From Nitrosovibrio sp. Nv4 (lineage in GTDB: Bacteria > Pseudomonadota > Alphaproteobacteria > Acetobacterales > Acetobacteraceae): a DNA stretch of 64,000 bases. A program made the translations under genes and the position numbers. The stretch spans positions 1 to 64,000 of the forward strand of contig CALQHT020000004.1 in the NCBI GenBank assembly GCA_943330455.2, in the 5' to 3' direction. Below, in pieces: positions 8,810 through 18,632 of the stretch. The notes below the pieces were generated by a model. The model was not told the DNA's origin, made no database searches, and was given only the letters and a program-made list of their open reading frames with translations. The stretch's first letter is position 1. Each line of letters begins with the position of its first letter.

Positions 8810-9328
8810 CTACTTCCCGGCGGTGCGCACTGGCGCCGACGCGGTGGCCGTCACTGCTTTGGCGCGCGCGCCAGGCGCATGGCAGATGTCGATCGTTGGC
8901 GGAAGCAGGTCCTTCGCCGCCGCGAACTCCGCCAATTCCGCCGCATTCCGCAGCGCCAGGACTTCCGAGAAAATCTGGCCATTGCGCGGGCAAAAATCCG
9001 ACCCCAGTCCGGTCCCAACGCGGGAACGCGCATTCGCCATGTCCGTCACGAACCGATCGTGTTCGGCCTGCCCGGAACGGCCATAATACTTCTTGAAATA
9101 GGCGGAGACCGCCCGCTCGTTCGCCTGCAGGTCGCTCTGATACCGGCGGATGAACGCGTTGTAGCGGCTGTCTTCATTGCAACCGGTCGCCAGCACCATC
9201 AACTCACTACGGAGCGCCTGGACTTCGAACGCAGCCTGGTCAGCCGGCGAGGCACATTGGCGCTGGGCCAGCGCCGGCTGCAGAGCCAGGCCACAAAGAG
9301 CCGCGGCACCAAGGATTAAACCACGCAT
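8810..9328 (-). CDS. Exported protein of unknown function
   Basis: I do not recognise a family. The protein is 172 residues long from the ATG at 9328, which has GGAG six bases upstream. The 16 extra residues of the longer frame would place non-signal sequence in front. Residues 1-22 (MRGLILGAAALCGLALQPALA) are a classical signal peptide with AxA cleavage. The mature domain has Cys near its start (QRQCASPAD), centre (ATGCNEDS) and end (SDFCPRNG, IDICHAP), which suggests two disulfides in the periplasm. The helical centre is charged. It is monocistronic and faces copy 2 of the palindrome. Confidence 0.65.
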   Translation of the reverse strand: MRGLILGAAALCGLALQPALAQRQCASPADQAAFEVQALRSELMVLATGCNEDSRYNAFIRRYQSDLQANERAVSAYFKKYYGRSGQAEHDRFVTDMANARSRVGTGLGSDFCPRNGQIFSEVLALRNAAELAEFAAAKDLLPPTIDICHAPGARAKAVTATASAPVRTAGK

Positions 9329-9512
9329 CCTGTTCTCCAATGATAGAATTGGAGACGAGATAGCGTGGATCGCCATGCACCGCGAGCATTTTCTTGTTCA
9401 TCCCCAAATGGTTGTGTGACGGTCTTCATGCATCCTCGCAACCGTGCATCCATTAGGAACCCAATCGGCCGGAATGGCAGACATGCTCGCATGGGTCTGC
9501 TAGAGACCGTCC

Positions 9513-10400
9513 ATGACCCGCTCAGACAGACTTGCCATCGGCAGTATCGCGATCGGGTGCCTCGTTCTGGCATTGAAGACCATGGCGTGGCGGTTGACCG
9601 GCAGTGCGGCGCTTTATTCGGATGCGCTTGAAAGTATTGTCAATGTCGCTGCCAGCGTAATCGCCCTGGTGGCCCTCCGGTTAGCCTCCCGCCCGGCCGA
9701 CGCCAATCATCCCTACGGCCACCACAAGGCCGAATTCTTTGCCGCGGTGATCGAGGGGGTGCTGATCGTCATCGCCGCCATTTCCATTTTCCGCAGTGCC
9801 TGGGAGGCATGGCTGGCGCCGCACGCCCTGGAGATGGCGCTGGAGGGCCTGGCCCTGAACGGAGCGGCCACCTTGCTGAACGGCCTATGGGCCGCACGGC
9901 TCATTACGTCAGGCCGAGCGCTGCGGTCGCCGGCTCTGGTCGCGGATGGAAGGCATCTGGTGTCGGACGTGGTGACGTCCGTTGGGGTCGCGATCGGGGT
10001 TTGGCTGACGGTTTTGACCGGTTATCTGCCGCTCGACCCGATTCTGGCCGGGATGACGGGCGTTTATGTGCTGTGGGCGGGCATGCACATGATCGCGTCG
10101 TCCGTTGGGGGCTTGATGGATGCGGCGCCGGAGCCCGCGGTGGTTGCGCGTATCCGCGACCTCGTGGCCACCAGTGCGGAAGGGGCGTTGGAGGCGCATG
10201 ACCTGCGCACGCGCCATGCCGGGCGTCTGACATTCCTGGACTTCCACCTCGTGGTCCCGGGGGACATGTCGGTCGCCGCCTCCCACGCCATCTGCGATCG
10301 GATCGAGGCCGCCTTGTATGCCGAAATGGACCATCTGGTGGTGACGATCCATGTCGAGCCGCCGGAGAAGGCCAAACACCACGGCGTCATCGTGTTGTAG
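9513..10400 (+). CDS. Cation diffusion facilitator (CDF) metal exporter
   Basis: A 295-residue inner-membrane protein with about six membrane segments and a C-terminal cytoplasmic ferredoxin-like domain (from about residue 205), as in FieF/YiiP exporters of Zn, Fe or Cd. The second metal half-site is canonical: H148-L-V-S-D152 in DGRHLVSD. The first half-site reads D37-A-L-E40-S41 where YiiP has DxxxD, so one ligand is shifted or replaced. HPYGHHKAEFFAA after the second helix is the usual CDF signature. The C-terminal His residues (VTIHVEPP, KHHGV) may sense metal. It has no adjacent metal regulator. Confidence 0.88.
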   Translation: MTRSDRLAIGSIAIGCLVLALKTMAWRLTGSAALYSDALESIVNVAASVIALVALRLASRPADANHPYGHHKAEFFAAVIEGVLIVIAAISIFRSAWEAWLAPHALEMALEGLALNGAATLLNGLWAARLITSGRALRSPALVADGRHLVSDVVTSVGVAIGVWLTVLTGYLPLDPILAGMTGVYVLWAGMHMIASSVGGLMDAAPEPAVVARIRDLVATSAEGALEAHDLRTRHAGRLTFLDFHLVVPGDMSVAASHAICDRIEAALYAEMDHLVVTIHVEPPEKAKHHGVIVL

Positions 10401-10446
10401 GGCAACCGACGGAACAACTGACCGATGCACCGCCATCCACGCACCG

Positions 10447-10483
10447 CACCGTCATTGCCGGGCTTGACCCGCCAATGACGGTG
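10447..10483. repeat. REP-like palindrome, copy 3 (collapsed)
   Basis: CACCGTCATTG (10447-10457) and CAATGACGGTG (10473-10483) are inverted around CCGGGCTTGACCCGC. This is the outer arm of the same repeat with the centre deleted, giving a short hairpin between the convergent CDF and amt genes. Confidence 0.75.
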
Positions 10484-10537
10484 AGGGAGGCGCGGGAGCG
10501 GACGCCGCCCACGCACCGATGGCTAAAGCCCGCGGGT

Positions 10538-11800
10538 TCAGAACACCTGTTCGCCGTGCAGGACGATGTCCAGCCCCTCGCGTTCCTCGTCGCGGGAGAC
10601 TCGCAGTCCGATCACCAGATCGACCACCTTCAGCAGGATGAAGCTGACCACGCTGACATACACGATCGTCGCCAGGACCCCGATCGCCTGGGTCTGCAAC
10701 AGCGCCCAGCCTCCGACGGTCACGCCCCCGGGCGCATCCTTGGTGGCGGTAAGAGGGCCGTAGGCGAACCAGCCCGTGGCCAGGGTCCCGATGATCCCGC
10801 CCACACCATGCACGCCGAACGCATCGAGGCTGTCATCGTAGCCCAGCCTCTGTTTCAGCATGGTCGACGACCAGAAGCACACGGCGCCCGAGACGATGCC
10901 AATCGCCAACGCCGGCCCGGGCAGCACGAACCCGGCCGCGGGCGTGATCGCGACCAGACCGGCCACCGCTCCCGAGATCGCGCCCAGCACCGACGGCTTC
11001 CCGCGCAGCCACCACTCGGCAAAGCTCCACGACAACGTCGCGCCCGCGGCGGCAATTTGGGTGACCAGGACCGCCATGCCGGCTCTGCCATTCGCGGCCA
11101 GCGCGCCGCCCGCGTTGAAGCCCATCCAGCCGACCCACAGCAGGGATGCGCCGATGACGGCATAGCTCAGATTCCACGGCGCCATGTTCTCTTGCCCGTA
11201 GCCCAAGCGGCGACCGAGCATGAGGGCGCAGACGAGGCCGGTGAAGCCGCAATTGATCTCGACCACCGTGCCGCCGGCGAAATCGGCGAAGCCCATGGCA
11301 GCGAGCCAGCCGAGCGGATGCCAGACCCAATGGGCCAGCGGTGCATAGACCAGCAGCGACCACAAGGTCATGAAGACGAGCAGGGCGGAGAATTTCATCC
11401 GATCGGCGCAGCTTCCGGTCACCACGGCGGGCGTGATGATCGCGAACGCCATCTGGAACATCAGAAACACGCTTTCCGGGATCGTGGTCGGCACCACCAC
11501 ACCGGTGCCCGCTGCGAGGGTGAACGCCTTGTCCCAGTCGGCGCCGATACCGTTCAGGAAGACTCGCGACAGGTCGCCCACCCAGGCGTTGCCGTTGGTG
11601 AACGCCAGCGAATACCCGGCCACCACCCAGACCACGGTCATCGCCGCGCACAGGCTGAACGATTGCATCATGATCGCGAGGACGTTCTTCTTGCGGACCA
11701 TCCCGGCGTAGAACAACGCCAACCCGGGCACTGTCATCAGCAACACCAAAATCGTGCTGAGCAGGACCCAGGCAACGTCGCCTGGCTCTACTTGTTGCAT
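10538..11800 (-). CDS. amt: Ammonium transporter, Glu in place of first pore His
   Basis: A 420-residue Amt/MEP/Rh channel with about eleven membrane segments and no signal peptide. DFAGG (Asp173), GFNAG (Phe228) and the second pore His, H331 in DAFGVHGVGG, are all present. The first residue of the twin-His pair is replaced: the segment reads GGTVVEINCG, with Glu181 where most bacterial Amt proteins have His. This H-to-E change is known as the natural form in some fungal MEPs. Selectivity may therefore differ from E. coli AmtB. No glnK lies next to it, which is unusual for bacterial amt genes. It is transcribed divergently from the UbiH-type gene. Confidence 0.92.
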   Translation of the reverse strand: MQQVEPGDVAWVLLSTILVLLMTVPGLALFYAGMVRKKNVLAIMMQSFSLCAAMTVVWVVAGYSLAFTNGNAWVGDLSRVFLNGIGADWDKAFTLAAGTGVVVPTTIPESVFLMFQMAFAIITPAVVTGSCADRMKFSALLVFMTLWSLLVYAPLAHWVWHPLGWLAAMGFADFAGGTVVEINCGFTGLVCALMLGRRLGYGQENMAPWNLSYAVIGASLLWVGWMGFNAGGALAANGRAGMAVLVTQIAAAGATLSWSFAEWWLRGKPSVLGAISGAVAGLVAITPAAGFVLPGPALAIGIVSGAVCFWSSTMLKQRLGYDDSLDAFGVHGVGGIIGTLATGWFAYGPLTATKDAPGGVTVGGWALLQTQAIGVLATIVYVSVVSFILLKVVDLVIGLRVSRDEEREGLDIVLHGEQVF

Positions 11801-12008
11801 GTTTCCGTTTCCCCCTGGACCGGGTACCCCGACCTAAGGGGAGCGGGCTTCCCAAAAACCGTGCCACATGACCGGCCTTGCGTGGACCGGCTGCCAGGGC
11901 CAGTTTGCCTGCCAAATGGGCAGGGTCAGTTGCCGCCGTGGAAGGCAACTGCCGGATGAACGGCTCACAAGGACGTGAGAACCGATGCCTGATTTCAAGG
12001 CAGGACCG

Positions 12009-13256
12009 ATGACGGAGACTGTGACCGCCGATGTGTGTGTGATGGGCGCCGGCCCGGTGGGGGGCACCTTGGCCTGCCGCCTGGCCGACGCCGGGGTCCG
12101 CACCGTCGTGGTGGATCGCGCCGCCCTGCCGCCGATGGAGCATCCGGCTTTCGACGGACGTGCCTACGCGATCGCCGCGGGCTCCCGCCGCCTGTTGGAA
12201 CAGGCCGGGCTATGGGACACGCTGACCGATCCGCCGTCGCCCATCCTGGACATCCGCGTGTCCGACGGCCGCGTCGGGCGTCCGGCGTCTCGCCTGCACC
12301 TGCATTTCGACCATCGCGAAGCCGGGGACGATGCCACGGCGTTCGGCTGGATGGTGGAAGCCCGGTCGCTGCGGCGAGCCCTGAACGTTCATATGCCCGA
12401 AGTGGAGGCGCTAACGGTGCTGGCGCCCGCCGAGGCAACGGTCGAACGACGCGCCGACGGGGTAACGGTGCACGTCGCCGGCGGACCGACGATCGAGTGT
12501 CGCCTGGTGGTCGCGGCGGAAGGACGCCAATCGCCACTGCGTGAGCAGGCGGGGATTCCGGTCACGCGGCTGCCCTATGACCAGACCGGGATCGTGTGCG
12601 CCATCAGCCACGAACTCCCCCATAACGGAGTCGCGCTGGAGCATTTCCTGCCAGCCGGCCCCTTCGCTGTCCTGCCGATGGGCCCCAGCCCGGATGCCGA
12701 GATCGGAGGCGCGCTCAACGTCTCCGCCATCGTCTGGACGGATCGAACCCCGGTCGCGGAACGCATCCTCCGCCTGGACAATCCCCGCTTCGAGCGTGAA
12801 ATCGTCCGCCGGCTCGGCCATCACCTGGGCGCGATCCGTGTAGTCGGCCGGCGATGGAGTTATCCTCTCTCGGCCATGCTCGTGCATCGGTATGTCGACA
12901 CAAGGATGGTGCTGGTGGGCGACGCCGCCCATGGCATCCATCCGATCGCCGGACAGGGCTTGAATCTGGGCTTTCAGGATGCGATCGCGCTGTCGGGCCT
13001 ACTGATCGAGGCCGCCCGGACGGGCGATGATCCGGGTGAGCCAGCGTTGCTGCGCCGCTACCAACGCCTGCGACGTCCGGACAACCTGGCGATGCTGGCA
13101 ATGACCGATGGGCTGGATCGCCTGTTCAGTTCCAACAATCCCCTGTTGCGACTGGCCCGGGATGTCGGCATCGCCGCCGTGGATCGATCCCCACCGCTAA
13201 AACGACTCTTCATGCGGCGGGCGATGGGATTAGGGGGCTCGGTGGTTACGAAATAA
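12009..13256 (+). CDS. UbiH/COQ6-family FAD-dependent hydroxylase
   Basis: A 415-residue flavoprotein monooxygenase of the UbiH/UbiF/VisC family that hydroxylates the ubiquinone ring. It has GAGPVGGTLACRLADAG (FAD-binding GxGxxG) near the N-terminus, a second Rossmann-side block around VVAAEGRQSPLR, and VLVGDAAHGIHPIAGQGLNLG near residue 300, the GD motif of this family. The frame opens at 11985, but an ATG at 12009 with AGGA five bases before it, and family N-termini at this point, favour the shorter start. It stands alone, with amt divergent. It is most likely for aerobic ubiquinone synthesis, but the exact ring position cannot be told. Confidence 0.87.
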   Translation: MTETVTADVCVMGAGPVGGTLACRLADAGVRTVVVDRAALPPMEHPAFDGRAYAIAAGSRRLLEQAGLWDTLTDPPSPILDIRVSDGRVGRPASRLHLHFDHREAGDDATAFGWMVEARSLRRALNVHMPEVEALTVLAPAEATVERRADGVTVHVAGGPTIECRLVVAAEGRQSPLREQAGIPVTRLPYDQTGIVCAISHELPHNGVALEHFLPAGPFAVLPMGPSPDAEIGGALNVSAIVWTDRTPVAERILRLDNPRFEREIVRRLGHHLGAIRVVGRRWSYPLSAMLVHRYVDTRMVLVGDAAHGIHPIAGQGLNLGFQDAIALSGLLIEAARTGDDPGEPALLRRYQRLRRPDNLAMLAMTDGLDRLFSSNNPLLRLARDVGIAAVDRSPPLKRLFMRRAMGLGGSVVTK

Positions 13257-13295
13257 TGCAACCCCATAAACCGTTGACCGATGCGTCGGCCCTCT

Positions 13296-13325
13296 ACTGT
13301 CATTGCCAGGCTCGACCTGTCACCC
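13296..13325. repeat. Decayed half of a REP-like palindrome
   Basis: TACTGTCATTGCCAGGCTCG and the following ACCTGTCACCCC match one arm of the palindrome family with several substitutions. No opposite arm follows. Instead an IS1634-like fragment starts within 15 bases. Confidence 0.4.
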
Positions 13326-13338
13326 CACGCTTTGGGAC

Positions 13339-13587
13339 ATGCTCATTGGCATTGCCGCCCCGGACGGCGCGGTGATCATCATGGACGCGGGGGTCGCCAC
13401 CGCGGCCAACACCGCCCGGCTGTATTGTCATTCCACGGGACCTGAGACCGAGGAAACCGCGATCGCCGCCCGCTTGAGCAAACCGCGCGGACATAAGAGG
13501 CTGGCGGAAAGCCAACGATGGATTGGCCGTTTGCAAGAAAAGAACCGCGGCGCCAACCTCGTTGTGCCCGCCCGCGAGAGCGCCTGA
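13339..13587 (+). pseudogene. IS1634-family transposase remnant
   Basis: The 82-residue frame joins three separate family blocks: GAVIIMDAGVATAANTA (metal-binding Asp region), LYCHSTGPETEETAIAAR, and KPRGHKRLAESQRWIGRLQE. In full-length IS1634-type transposases these are tens of residues apart, so internal deletions kept the frame but removed the core. It sits between the UbiH-type gene and the TPR glycosyltransferase-like gene and probably does nothing. Confidence 0.6.
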
Positions 13588-13590
13588 CAG

Positions 13591-15114
13591 ATGGCAATCG
13601 CTGCGCTCGTGCCGGCTCTCGACCTCACCCTGGCGCTGCACTTGGCGTGGGAGCCGCGGGATAGCGCTGGCGTGCGTGCTCTTGCGGGACTGCTCGTATC
13701 GGGTGGTGCGGCCGAGATCGCCGCCACCCGTTTGGCGGCTTGCCTGGCTCGGTTCCCGGATGATGCAGCAATTTGGGTGGATCGCGCCCAAGCGATTGTT
13801 GCTCAGGAGAGAGGAGGTATCGGCACGGATCTGGTCGAGGCGGACCCTCGGTCGGCGACCGCCCGGATCGTGCAACTGCTGTGGGAATGGAACAGGCTGG
13901 ACGACGCGATCCCGGTGCTCGATCGGGCGATATCTCTGCTGCCGGGGGATCGAGCCCTCCTGGTAACCCGCGGCCTGGTGCTGTTGGCTGCCGGGCGAGC
14001 CGGGAAGGCGTTGGCGGATTTTGCCGCTGTCCTGGCAGGGGAGGCGCCCAACGCGGCAGCGCTGCGGGGCAAGGGCCTCGCACTGGTCCAATTGGATCGG
14101 TTGGAGGAAGCGCGTGAGGCCCTGCGAAGTGCGGCGGCCTTGGCCCCGCACGATCCTTCGGTGCTGGGAGCGCAGGCGCATGTCAGCCTGGCTCTTGGCA
14201 ACTATGCGGATGGATGGCGGAAATATGAAACGCGATGGTCGAACCCGAGCTTCGCCCTCTCTCGTCCGGATTACGCTCAACCGGCGTGGTTGGGGGACGG
14301 TGACCTCACCGGCAAGACAATCCTGCTGCATGGCGAGCAAGGGTTCGGCGATATCATCCAGTTCTGCCGCTACGCGACGCTGGTTGCGCGTCGAGCTGCG
14401 CGGGTGAGGCTGCGGGTGCCGGGGCCGCTGGTGCGGTTGATGCAGAGCATGGATGGCATTCAGGTGCTGGACATGGCCGACCCGGTCGATGCGTTCGACT
14501 GCTACTGTCCGTTGATGAGCCTACCCCTTGCCTTCGGAACCTCGGTCGCGACCATCCCAGCGGAAATCCCATATCTGCGTGCCGACCCGGGTCTGGCGGA
14601 GGTATGGCGGATTCGCTTGCAGGCGGTGCAAGGGCCACTCATTGGGGTGGTCTGGGCGGGAAACGCCCGCATCGTGGATCGCGCGACCAACAGCTATGAT
14701 CGGCGGCGCTCGATACCGGCGGATGTTTTTGGACGCCTGCTTGCGGAACCGGGTTTCGCCTTTGTGTCATTGCAAAAGGAACCGGCCGGAACCGGGACCA
14801 ACCGGGTCGAGGGCATCCTGGTGCGGGACCTGATCGACTGGACAGCCGAGTTACAGGACTTCGCGGATACGGCCGAGCTGATCGAGGCGCTCGACCTTGT
14901 CATCACCGTCGACACGGCCGTCGCCCACTTGGCCGGTGCACTTGGCAAGCCGGTCTGGATCCTGAACCGATATGATGCGTGCTGGCGATGGGTGCGAGGG
15001 GTGGACGGCTCGCCTTGGTATCCGACCGCGCGCTTGTTGCGGCAGCCAGCGCCCGGGGATTGGGACAGTGTGATGTCGGAGGTTGCGGCAGCTTTGCGTA
15101 TGTGGGCTGGGTGA
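13591..15114 (+). CDS. TPR protein with glycosyltransferase-like C-terminal domain
   Basis: A 507-residue protein. Roughly residues 30-210 are TPR-type helices (for example RLEEAREALRSAAALAPHD), and residues 215-507 are a GT-B-like domain. Hallmarks of that domain are WLGDGDLTGKTILLHGEQGFGD, WAGN near residue 355, and LVITVDTAVAHLAGALGKP near residue 437, as in the heptosyltransferase-like (GT9-like) ends of Acetobacteraceae TPR proteins. A paralogue with the same layout is at 59199-60773. It probably glycosylates a surface molecule or protein, but neither donor nor acceptor is visible. The start ATG lacks a clear Shine-Dalgarno and follows the IS1634 remnant by three bases. Confidence 0.78.
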   Translation: MAIAALVPALDLTLALHLAWEPRDSAGVRALAGLLVSGGAAEIAATRLAACLARFPDDAAIWVDRAQAIVAQERGGIGTDLVEADPRSATARIVQLLWEWNRLDDAIPVLDRAISLLPGDRALLVTRGLVLLAAGRAGKALADFAAVLAGEAPNAAALRGKGLALVQLDRLEEAREALRSAAALAPHDPSVLGAQAHVSLALGNYADGWRKYETRWSNPSFALSRPDYAQPAWLGDGDLTGKTILLHGEQGFGDIIQFCRYATLVARRAARVRLRVPGPLVRLMQSMDGIQVLDMADPVDAFDCYCPLMSLPLAFGTSVATIPAEIPYLRADPGLAEVWRIRLQAVQGPLIGVVWAGNARIVDRATNSYDRRRSIPADVFGRLLAEPGFAFVSLQKEPAGTGTNRVEGILVRDLIDWTAELQDFADTAELIEALDLVITVDTAVAHLAGALGKPVWILNRYDACWRWVRGVDGSPWYPTARLLRQPAPGDWDSVMSEVAAALRMWAG

Positions 15115-15193
15115 TCGTCCCCCTGGCCGCTACCTGCCGTCACGCGGGCGCACTAACACCAGCACTGATGGCGTCAGGACGTGCCCGCCGTCG

Positions 15194-15224
15194 CCCCCGT
15201 CCAAGGGCGCGCCCAGGACGGGGG
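15194..15224. terminator. Hairpin between convergent genes
   Basis: CCCCCGTCC (15194-15202) pairs with GGACGGGGG (15216-15224) around a 13-base loop. It lies between the ends of the TPR gene and the ThDP-enzyme gene and could serve both. There is no T-run. Confidence 0.4.
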
Positions 15225-15237
15225 TTGGGTCGGAAGG

Positions 15238-16896
15238 TCAGCTATGCCACTTGAACTCTTGCGGCTTGCGCTCCGAGCCCAGGCTGAGCTTGACGTTGAC
15301 CAGCGCTGGCCCTTCGACACGCATCGCCTCGTCCAAAGCGGCGCGCAGGTCCTTCGGATCCTCCACGTAGGAACCATGTCCGCCGAACGCCTTCATCATC
15401 AGGTCGTAGCGAGCCCCATAGATCAGCGAGTTCGGCTTCATGTTCAGCATCGGATCGTCCGGGATGTCACCACCCCCCGGCCCGATCCCACCATTGTTGA
15501 AGACGACGATCTTCGCGGGCATGCCGTAGCGGCACAGCGTCTCCATCTCCATGCCGGAGAAGCCGATCGCCGAGTCGCCCGAAATATGCACGATCGGCTT
15601 GTCGGGATGCGCCACGCAGGCCGCGATCACGAAGCCGAGGCCGACGCCCATGGTGCCATAGGTGCCTGCGTCCAACCGAGAGCGCGGGTTGTAGTTCGGC
15701 AACTGGGTGCGCCCGATATCCATCGTGCTGGCGCCCTCGGAACAGATGATCGCGTTCTTCGGGATCCAGGCGGCGACGTCACGCAGCAGCCGGTAGTAAC
15801 CGCCGGGAGCCGAATCGTCGGCGATCTGCGGTGCGATGACCGCCGCGTTCTCCGCCGATTTCTTGGCAATGGCCGCGTGCCACGGGGTCTCCTTCGGGTA
15901 GAACCACTGGCGACCTTCCAGGGCCTTGTTCAACTGGCCGACAATCGCCTTGCCGTCGCCGACCATCGCGACCTCGGCCGGCTTGTTCTGGTGCATCGCT
16001 TCCGGCGAGATGTCGAGCTGGACGACCCGCACATCCTTGTTGTAGCGCGGCGGCAGGCCGAAATGCATGATCCAGTTGAAGCGCGCGCCCATCAGGAAGA
16101 CCACGTCGGCCTGAGACAGCGCCAGGCTGCGAGCCGCGCCGACCGACAGCGGATGATCGTCGGGCATCACGCCCTTGCCCATCGGGGAGGCGAGGAATGG
16201 CAGTTGCGTGCGCTCGATGAAGGCGCGGACCTCGTCCTCGGCGCGCGAGTGCGCCATGCCCTTGCCGATGATGACCAGCGGGCGCTGGGCCGATTGCAGC
16301 ACGTCCAGCGCCTGCTCGACATATTCCGGCATGGTCTGGATGCGCGGCGGATCGGGGCAGCGCGCGGCCTCGTGGACGTCGCTCTCTTCGCAGCCGCCGG
16401 TGATCAGGTCGTCGGCGATGTCGAGGTAGGTGGCGCCCGGCCGGCCATAGATCGACTGGCGGACCGCCATTTCGACATAGAACGGAATGCGGTTCACATG
16501 CTCGATGGCATGGGCCCATTTGCTGACCGGGGTCGCGATCATGACCTGGCGCTCTTCCTGGAAGGCACCCATGCCGTTGCGATAGGTCTCGGACGCGCCA
16601 CCGATCAGTACCATCGGCCAGCAGTTCGACTGCGCATTGGCAAGGCCGGCGAGGCCGTGGATGACGCCGGGACCGGTGACCGTGATGCAGGACCCGGGAC
16701 GCCCGGTCAGGTAACCGATGGCGCCGGCGGCGTAGGATGCCGCCTGCTCATTGCGCATACCGATATAGGGAAGGCCGACTTTCTGCGCTGCCGTCGCGAT
16801 CGGCCCGACCGGGAACCCGACCACGCCGAACATGAATTGCACGCCTTGTTCCTTGAGGCTTTTCGCCAGCAAGTCGGCGCCCTTGATTTCTGCCAT
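15238..16896 (-). CDS. 2-hydroxyacyl-CoA lyase-like ThDP enzyme
   Basis: A 552-residue thiamine-diphosphate enzyme of the oxalyl-CoA decarboxylase/2-hydroxyacyl-CoA lyase group. The N-terminal Pyr domain carries [16 protein letters not shown], with the catalytic Glu. The C-terminal PP domain has [20 protein letters not shown], starting the ThDP/Mg motif, and a later NNGGI. The loop after the Pyr domain reads MGAFQEERQ, then [19 protein letters not shown]. These match 2-hydroxyacyl-CoA lyases (human HACL1 has FQE here) rather than oxalyl-CoA decarboxylases (YEE). The likely reaction is cleavage of a 2-hydroxyacyl-CoA to formyl-CoA and an aldehyde, or the reverse. No formyl-CoA transferase gene is adjacent. 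AGGAGG precedes the ATG. The gene diverges from leuC. Confidence 0.82.
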   Translation of the reverse strand: MAEIKGADLLAKSLKEQGVQFMFGVVGFPVGPIATAAQKVGLPYIGMRNEQAASYAAGAIGYLTGRPGSCITVTGPGVIHGLAGLANAQSNCWPMVLIGGASETYRNGMGAFQEERQVMIATPVSKWAHAIEHVNRIPFYVEMAVRQSIYGRPGATYLDIADDLITGGCEESDVHEAARCPDPPRIQTMPEYVEQALDVLQSAQRPLVIIGKGMAHSRAEDEVRAFIERTQLPFLASPMGKGVMPDDHPLSVGAARSLALSQADVVFLMGARFNWIMHFGLPPRYNKDVRVVQLDISPEAMHQNKPAEVAMVGDGKAIVGQLNKALEGRQWFYPKETPWHAAIAKKSAENAAVIAPQIADDSAPGGYYRLLRDVAAWIPKNAIICSEGASTMDIGRTQLPNYNPRSRLDAGTYGTMGVGLGFVIAACVAHPDKPIVHISGDSAIGFSGMEMETLCRYGMPAKIVVFNNGGIGPGGGDIPDDPMLNMKPNSLIYGARYDLMMKAFGGHGSYVEDPKDLRAALDEAMRVEGPALVNVKLSLGSERKPQEFKWHS

Positions 16897-17198
16897 GTGC
16901 TTCCTCCTGTCATCGGGCCGCTACGATTGGGCCCGTTTTCGACAAAGTCCGAACGTTGGACACATTACGCCGATATGGCGGCTTGGCAAATTCGAGTGCC
17001 GACGAGGAGACTGGGCCGGCCACCGGCGTCGGATCGACCGGCAAGCCCGCGGAGGTCGGGCCGCCACGCGGACCGGGTTGCACAACCAGTCCCATTCGTC
17101 CACATCATCACCCGGGCTGGTCATACCCGGTCCGGGACGGTCTTGCTCGCAAGCCCGCCTCGATCATCAATGCCGCAGAACCGATACGGGGAGCCCAC

Positions 17199-18617
17199 AT
17201 GTCCGCCAGCAGGCCACGCACCCTTTTCGACAAGATATGGGACAGCCACGTCGTTGAGCGTCTGCCGGACGGGACCTGTATCCTTTATATCGACCGCCAC
17301 CTCGTGCACGAAGTGACCAGCCCGCAGGCGTTCGAGGGGCTACGTTTGGCTGGTCGGCCCGTCCGCCGCCCGGACTGCACCCTGGCGGTGGCGGATCACA
17401 ATATTCCGACCGTCGGTTCCCGCATTCCGTCCGACATCAAGGAAGATGACAGCCGCATCCAGGTCGAAACCCTGGAGAAGAACGTCAAGGAATTCGGGGT
17501 CCCCTACATCCCCATCCTGGATGTGCGCCAGGGCATCGTTCACATCATCGGGCCGGAACTGGGGATTTCCCTGCCAGGCACGACCCTGGTGTGCGGCGAC
17601 AGCCATACCTCGACCCACGGTGCCCTCGGCTCGCTGGCGTTCGGGATCGGCACGTCGGAGGTGGAGCACGTGCTCGCCACCCAGACGCTGTTGCAGAACC
17701 CGGCCAAGAACATGCGCATTGATGTCACCGGCACGTTGGGCTTCGGCTGTTCGGCCAAGGACATCGTGCTGGCGATCATCGGCAAGATCACCACGGCGGG
17801 TGGAACCGGGCACGTCATCGAATACACCGGCGATGCGATCCGCGCGCTCGACATGGCCGGGCGCATGACCGTGTCCAACATGTCGATCGAGGCCGGTGCC
17901 CGTGCCGGCCTGATCGCGCCCGACCAGACCACGTTCGACTATGTGAAGGGCCGGGAGTTCTCGCCGAAGGGCGAAGCTTTCGAGCAGGCCGTTGCCTACT
18001 GGAAGACCCTGCCCACCGATCCCGGTGCGCATTTCGATACCACCGTCATGATCAGCACCGCCGATATCGCGCCGATGGTCACCTGGGGTACCACCCCGGG
18101 GGCGGTTATCCCGGTCACCGGCGTGGTACCGAACCCCGAAGACGAACCCGATGAGGGCAAACGCACCCAGTTGCGCCGCATGGTCGAATACATGGCGGTG
18201 ACGCCGGGCCAGCGCCTGACCGATCTGGCGGTGGATGTCGTCTTCATCGGCTCCTGCACCAATGGCCGGATCGAGGACATCCGCGCCGCCGCCGCGGTCG
18301 CGAAAGGCCGCAAGGTCGCCGCCGGCGTGCAGGCGCTGGTGGTGCCGGGCTCCGGTCTGGTGAAGCGCCAGGCGGAAGAAGAAGGTCTGGACCGGATCCT
18401 GCTGGAAGCCGGGTTTGAGTGGCGGGATCCCTGCTGCTCCATGTGCCTTGGTATGAACCCGGACAAGCTGACCCCCGGCCAGCGTTGCGCCAGCACGTCG
18501 AACCGCAATTTCGAGGGGCGCCAGGGGCAGAACGGCCGCACCCACCTCGTGTCCCCGGCCATGGCCGCCGCCGCCGCTGTCATGGGTCGGTTCGCCGATG
18601 TGCGGCAGTTGGTCTGA
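17199..18617 (+). CDS. leuC: 3-isopropylmalate dehydratase large subunit
   Basis: With LeuD it isomerises 2-isopropylmalate to 3-isopropylmalate, the second step of leucine synthesis. The 472-residue length is normal. The substrate/cluster motifs are [23 protein letters not shown] (first cluster Cys) and [11 protein letters not shown] (the other two cluster Cys), so the [4Fe-4S] centre should form. The open frame reaches back to 16956, but the ATG at 17199 has GGGGAG upstream and matches family N-termini ([13 protein letters not shown]). It is the first gene of leuC-leuD-leuB. leuA is not here. Confidence 0.97.
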   Translation: MSASRPRTLFDKIWDSHVVERLPDGTCILYIDRHLVHEVTSPQAFEGLRLAGRPVRRPDCTLAVADHNIPTVGSRIPSDIKEDDSRIQVETLEKNVKEFGVPYIPILDVRQGIVHIIGPELGISLPGTTLVCGDSHTSTHGALGSLAFGIGTSEVEHVLATQTLLQNPAKNMRIDVTGTLGFGCSAKDIVLAIIGKITTAGGTGHVIEYTGDAIRALDMAGRMTVSNMSIEAGARAGLIAPDQTTFDYVKGREFSPKGEAFEQAVAYWKTLPTDPGAHFDTTVMISTADIAPMVTWGTTPGAVIPVTGVVPNPEDEPDEGKRTQLRRMVEYMAVTPGQRLTDLAVDVVFIGSCTNGRIEDIRAAAAVAKGRKVAAGVQALVVPGSGLVKRQAEEEGLDRILLEAGFEWRDPCCSMCLGMNPDKLTPGQRCASTSNRNFEGRQGQNGRTHLVSPAMAAAAAVMGRFADVRQLV

Positions 18618-18632
18618 GAGGGGAGAGCCACC

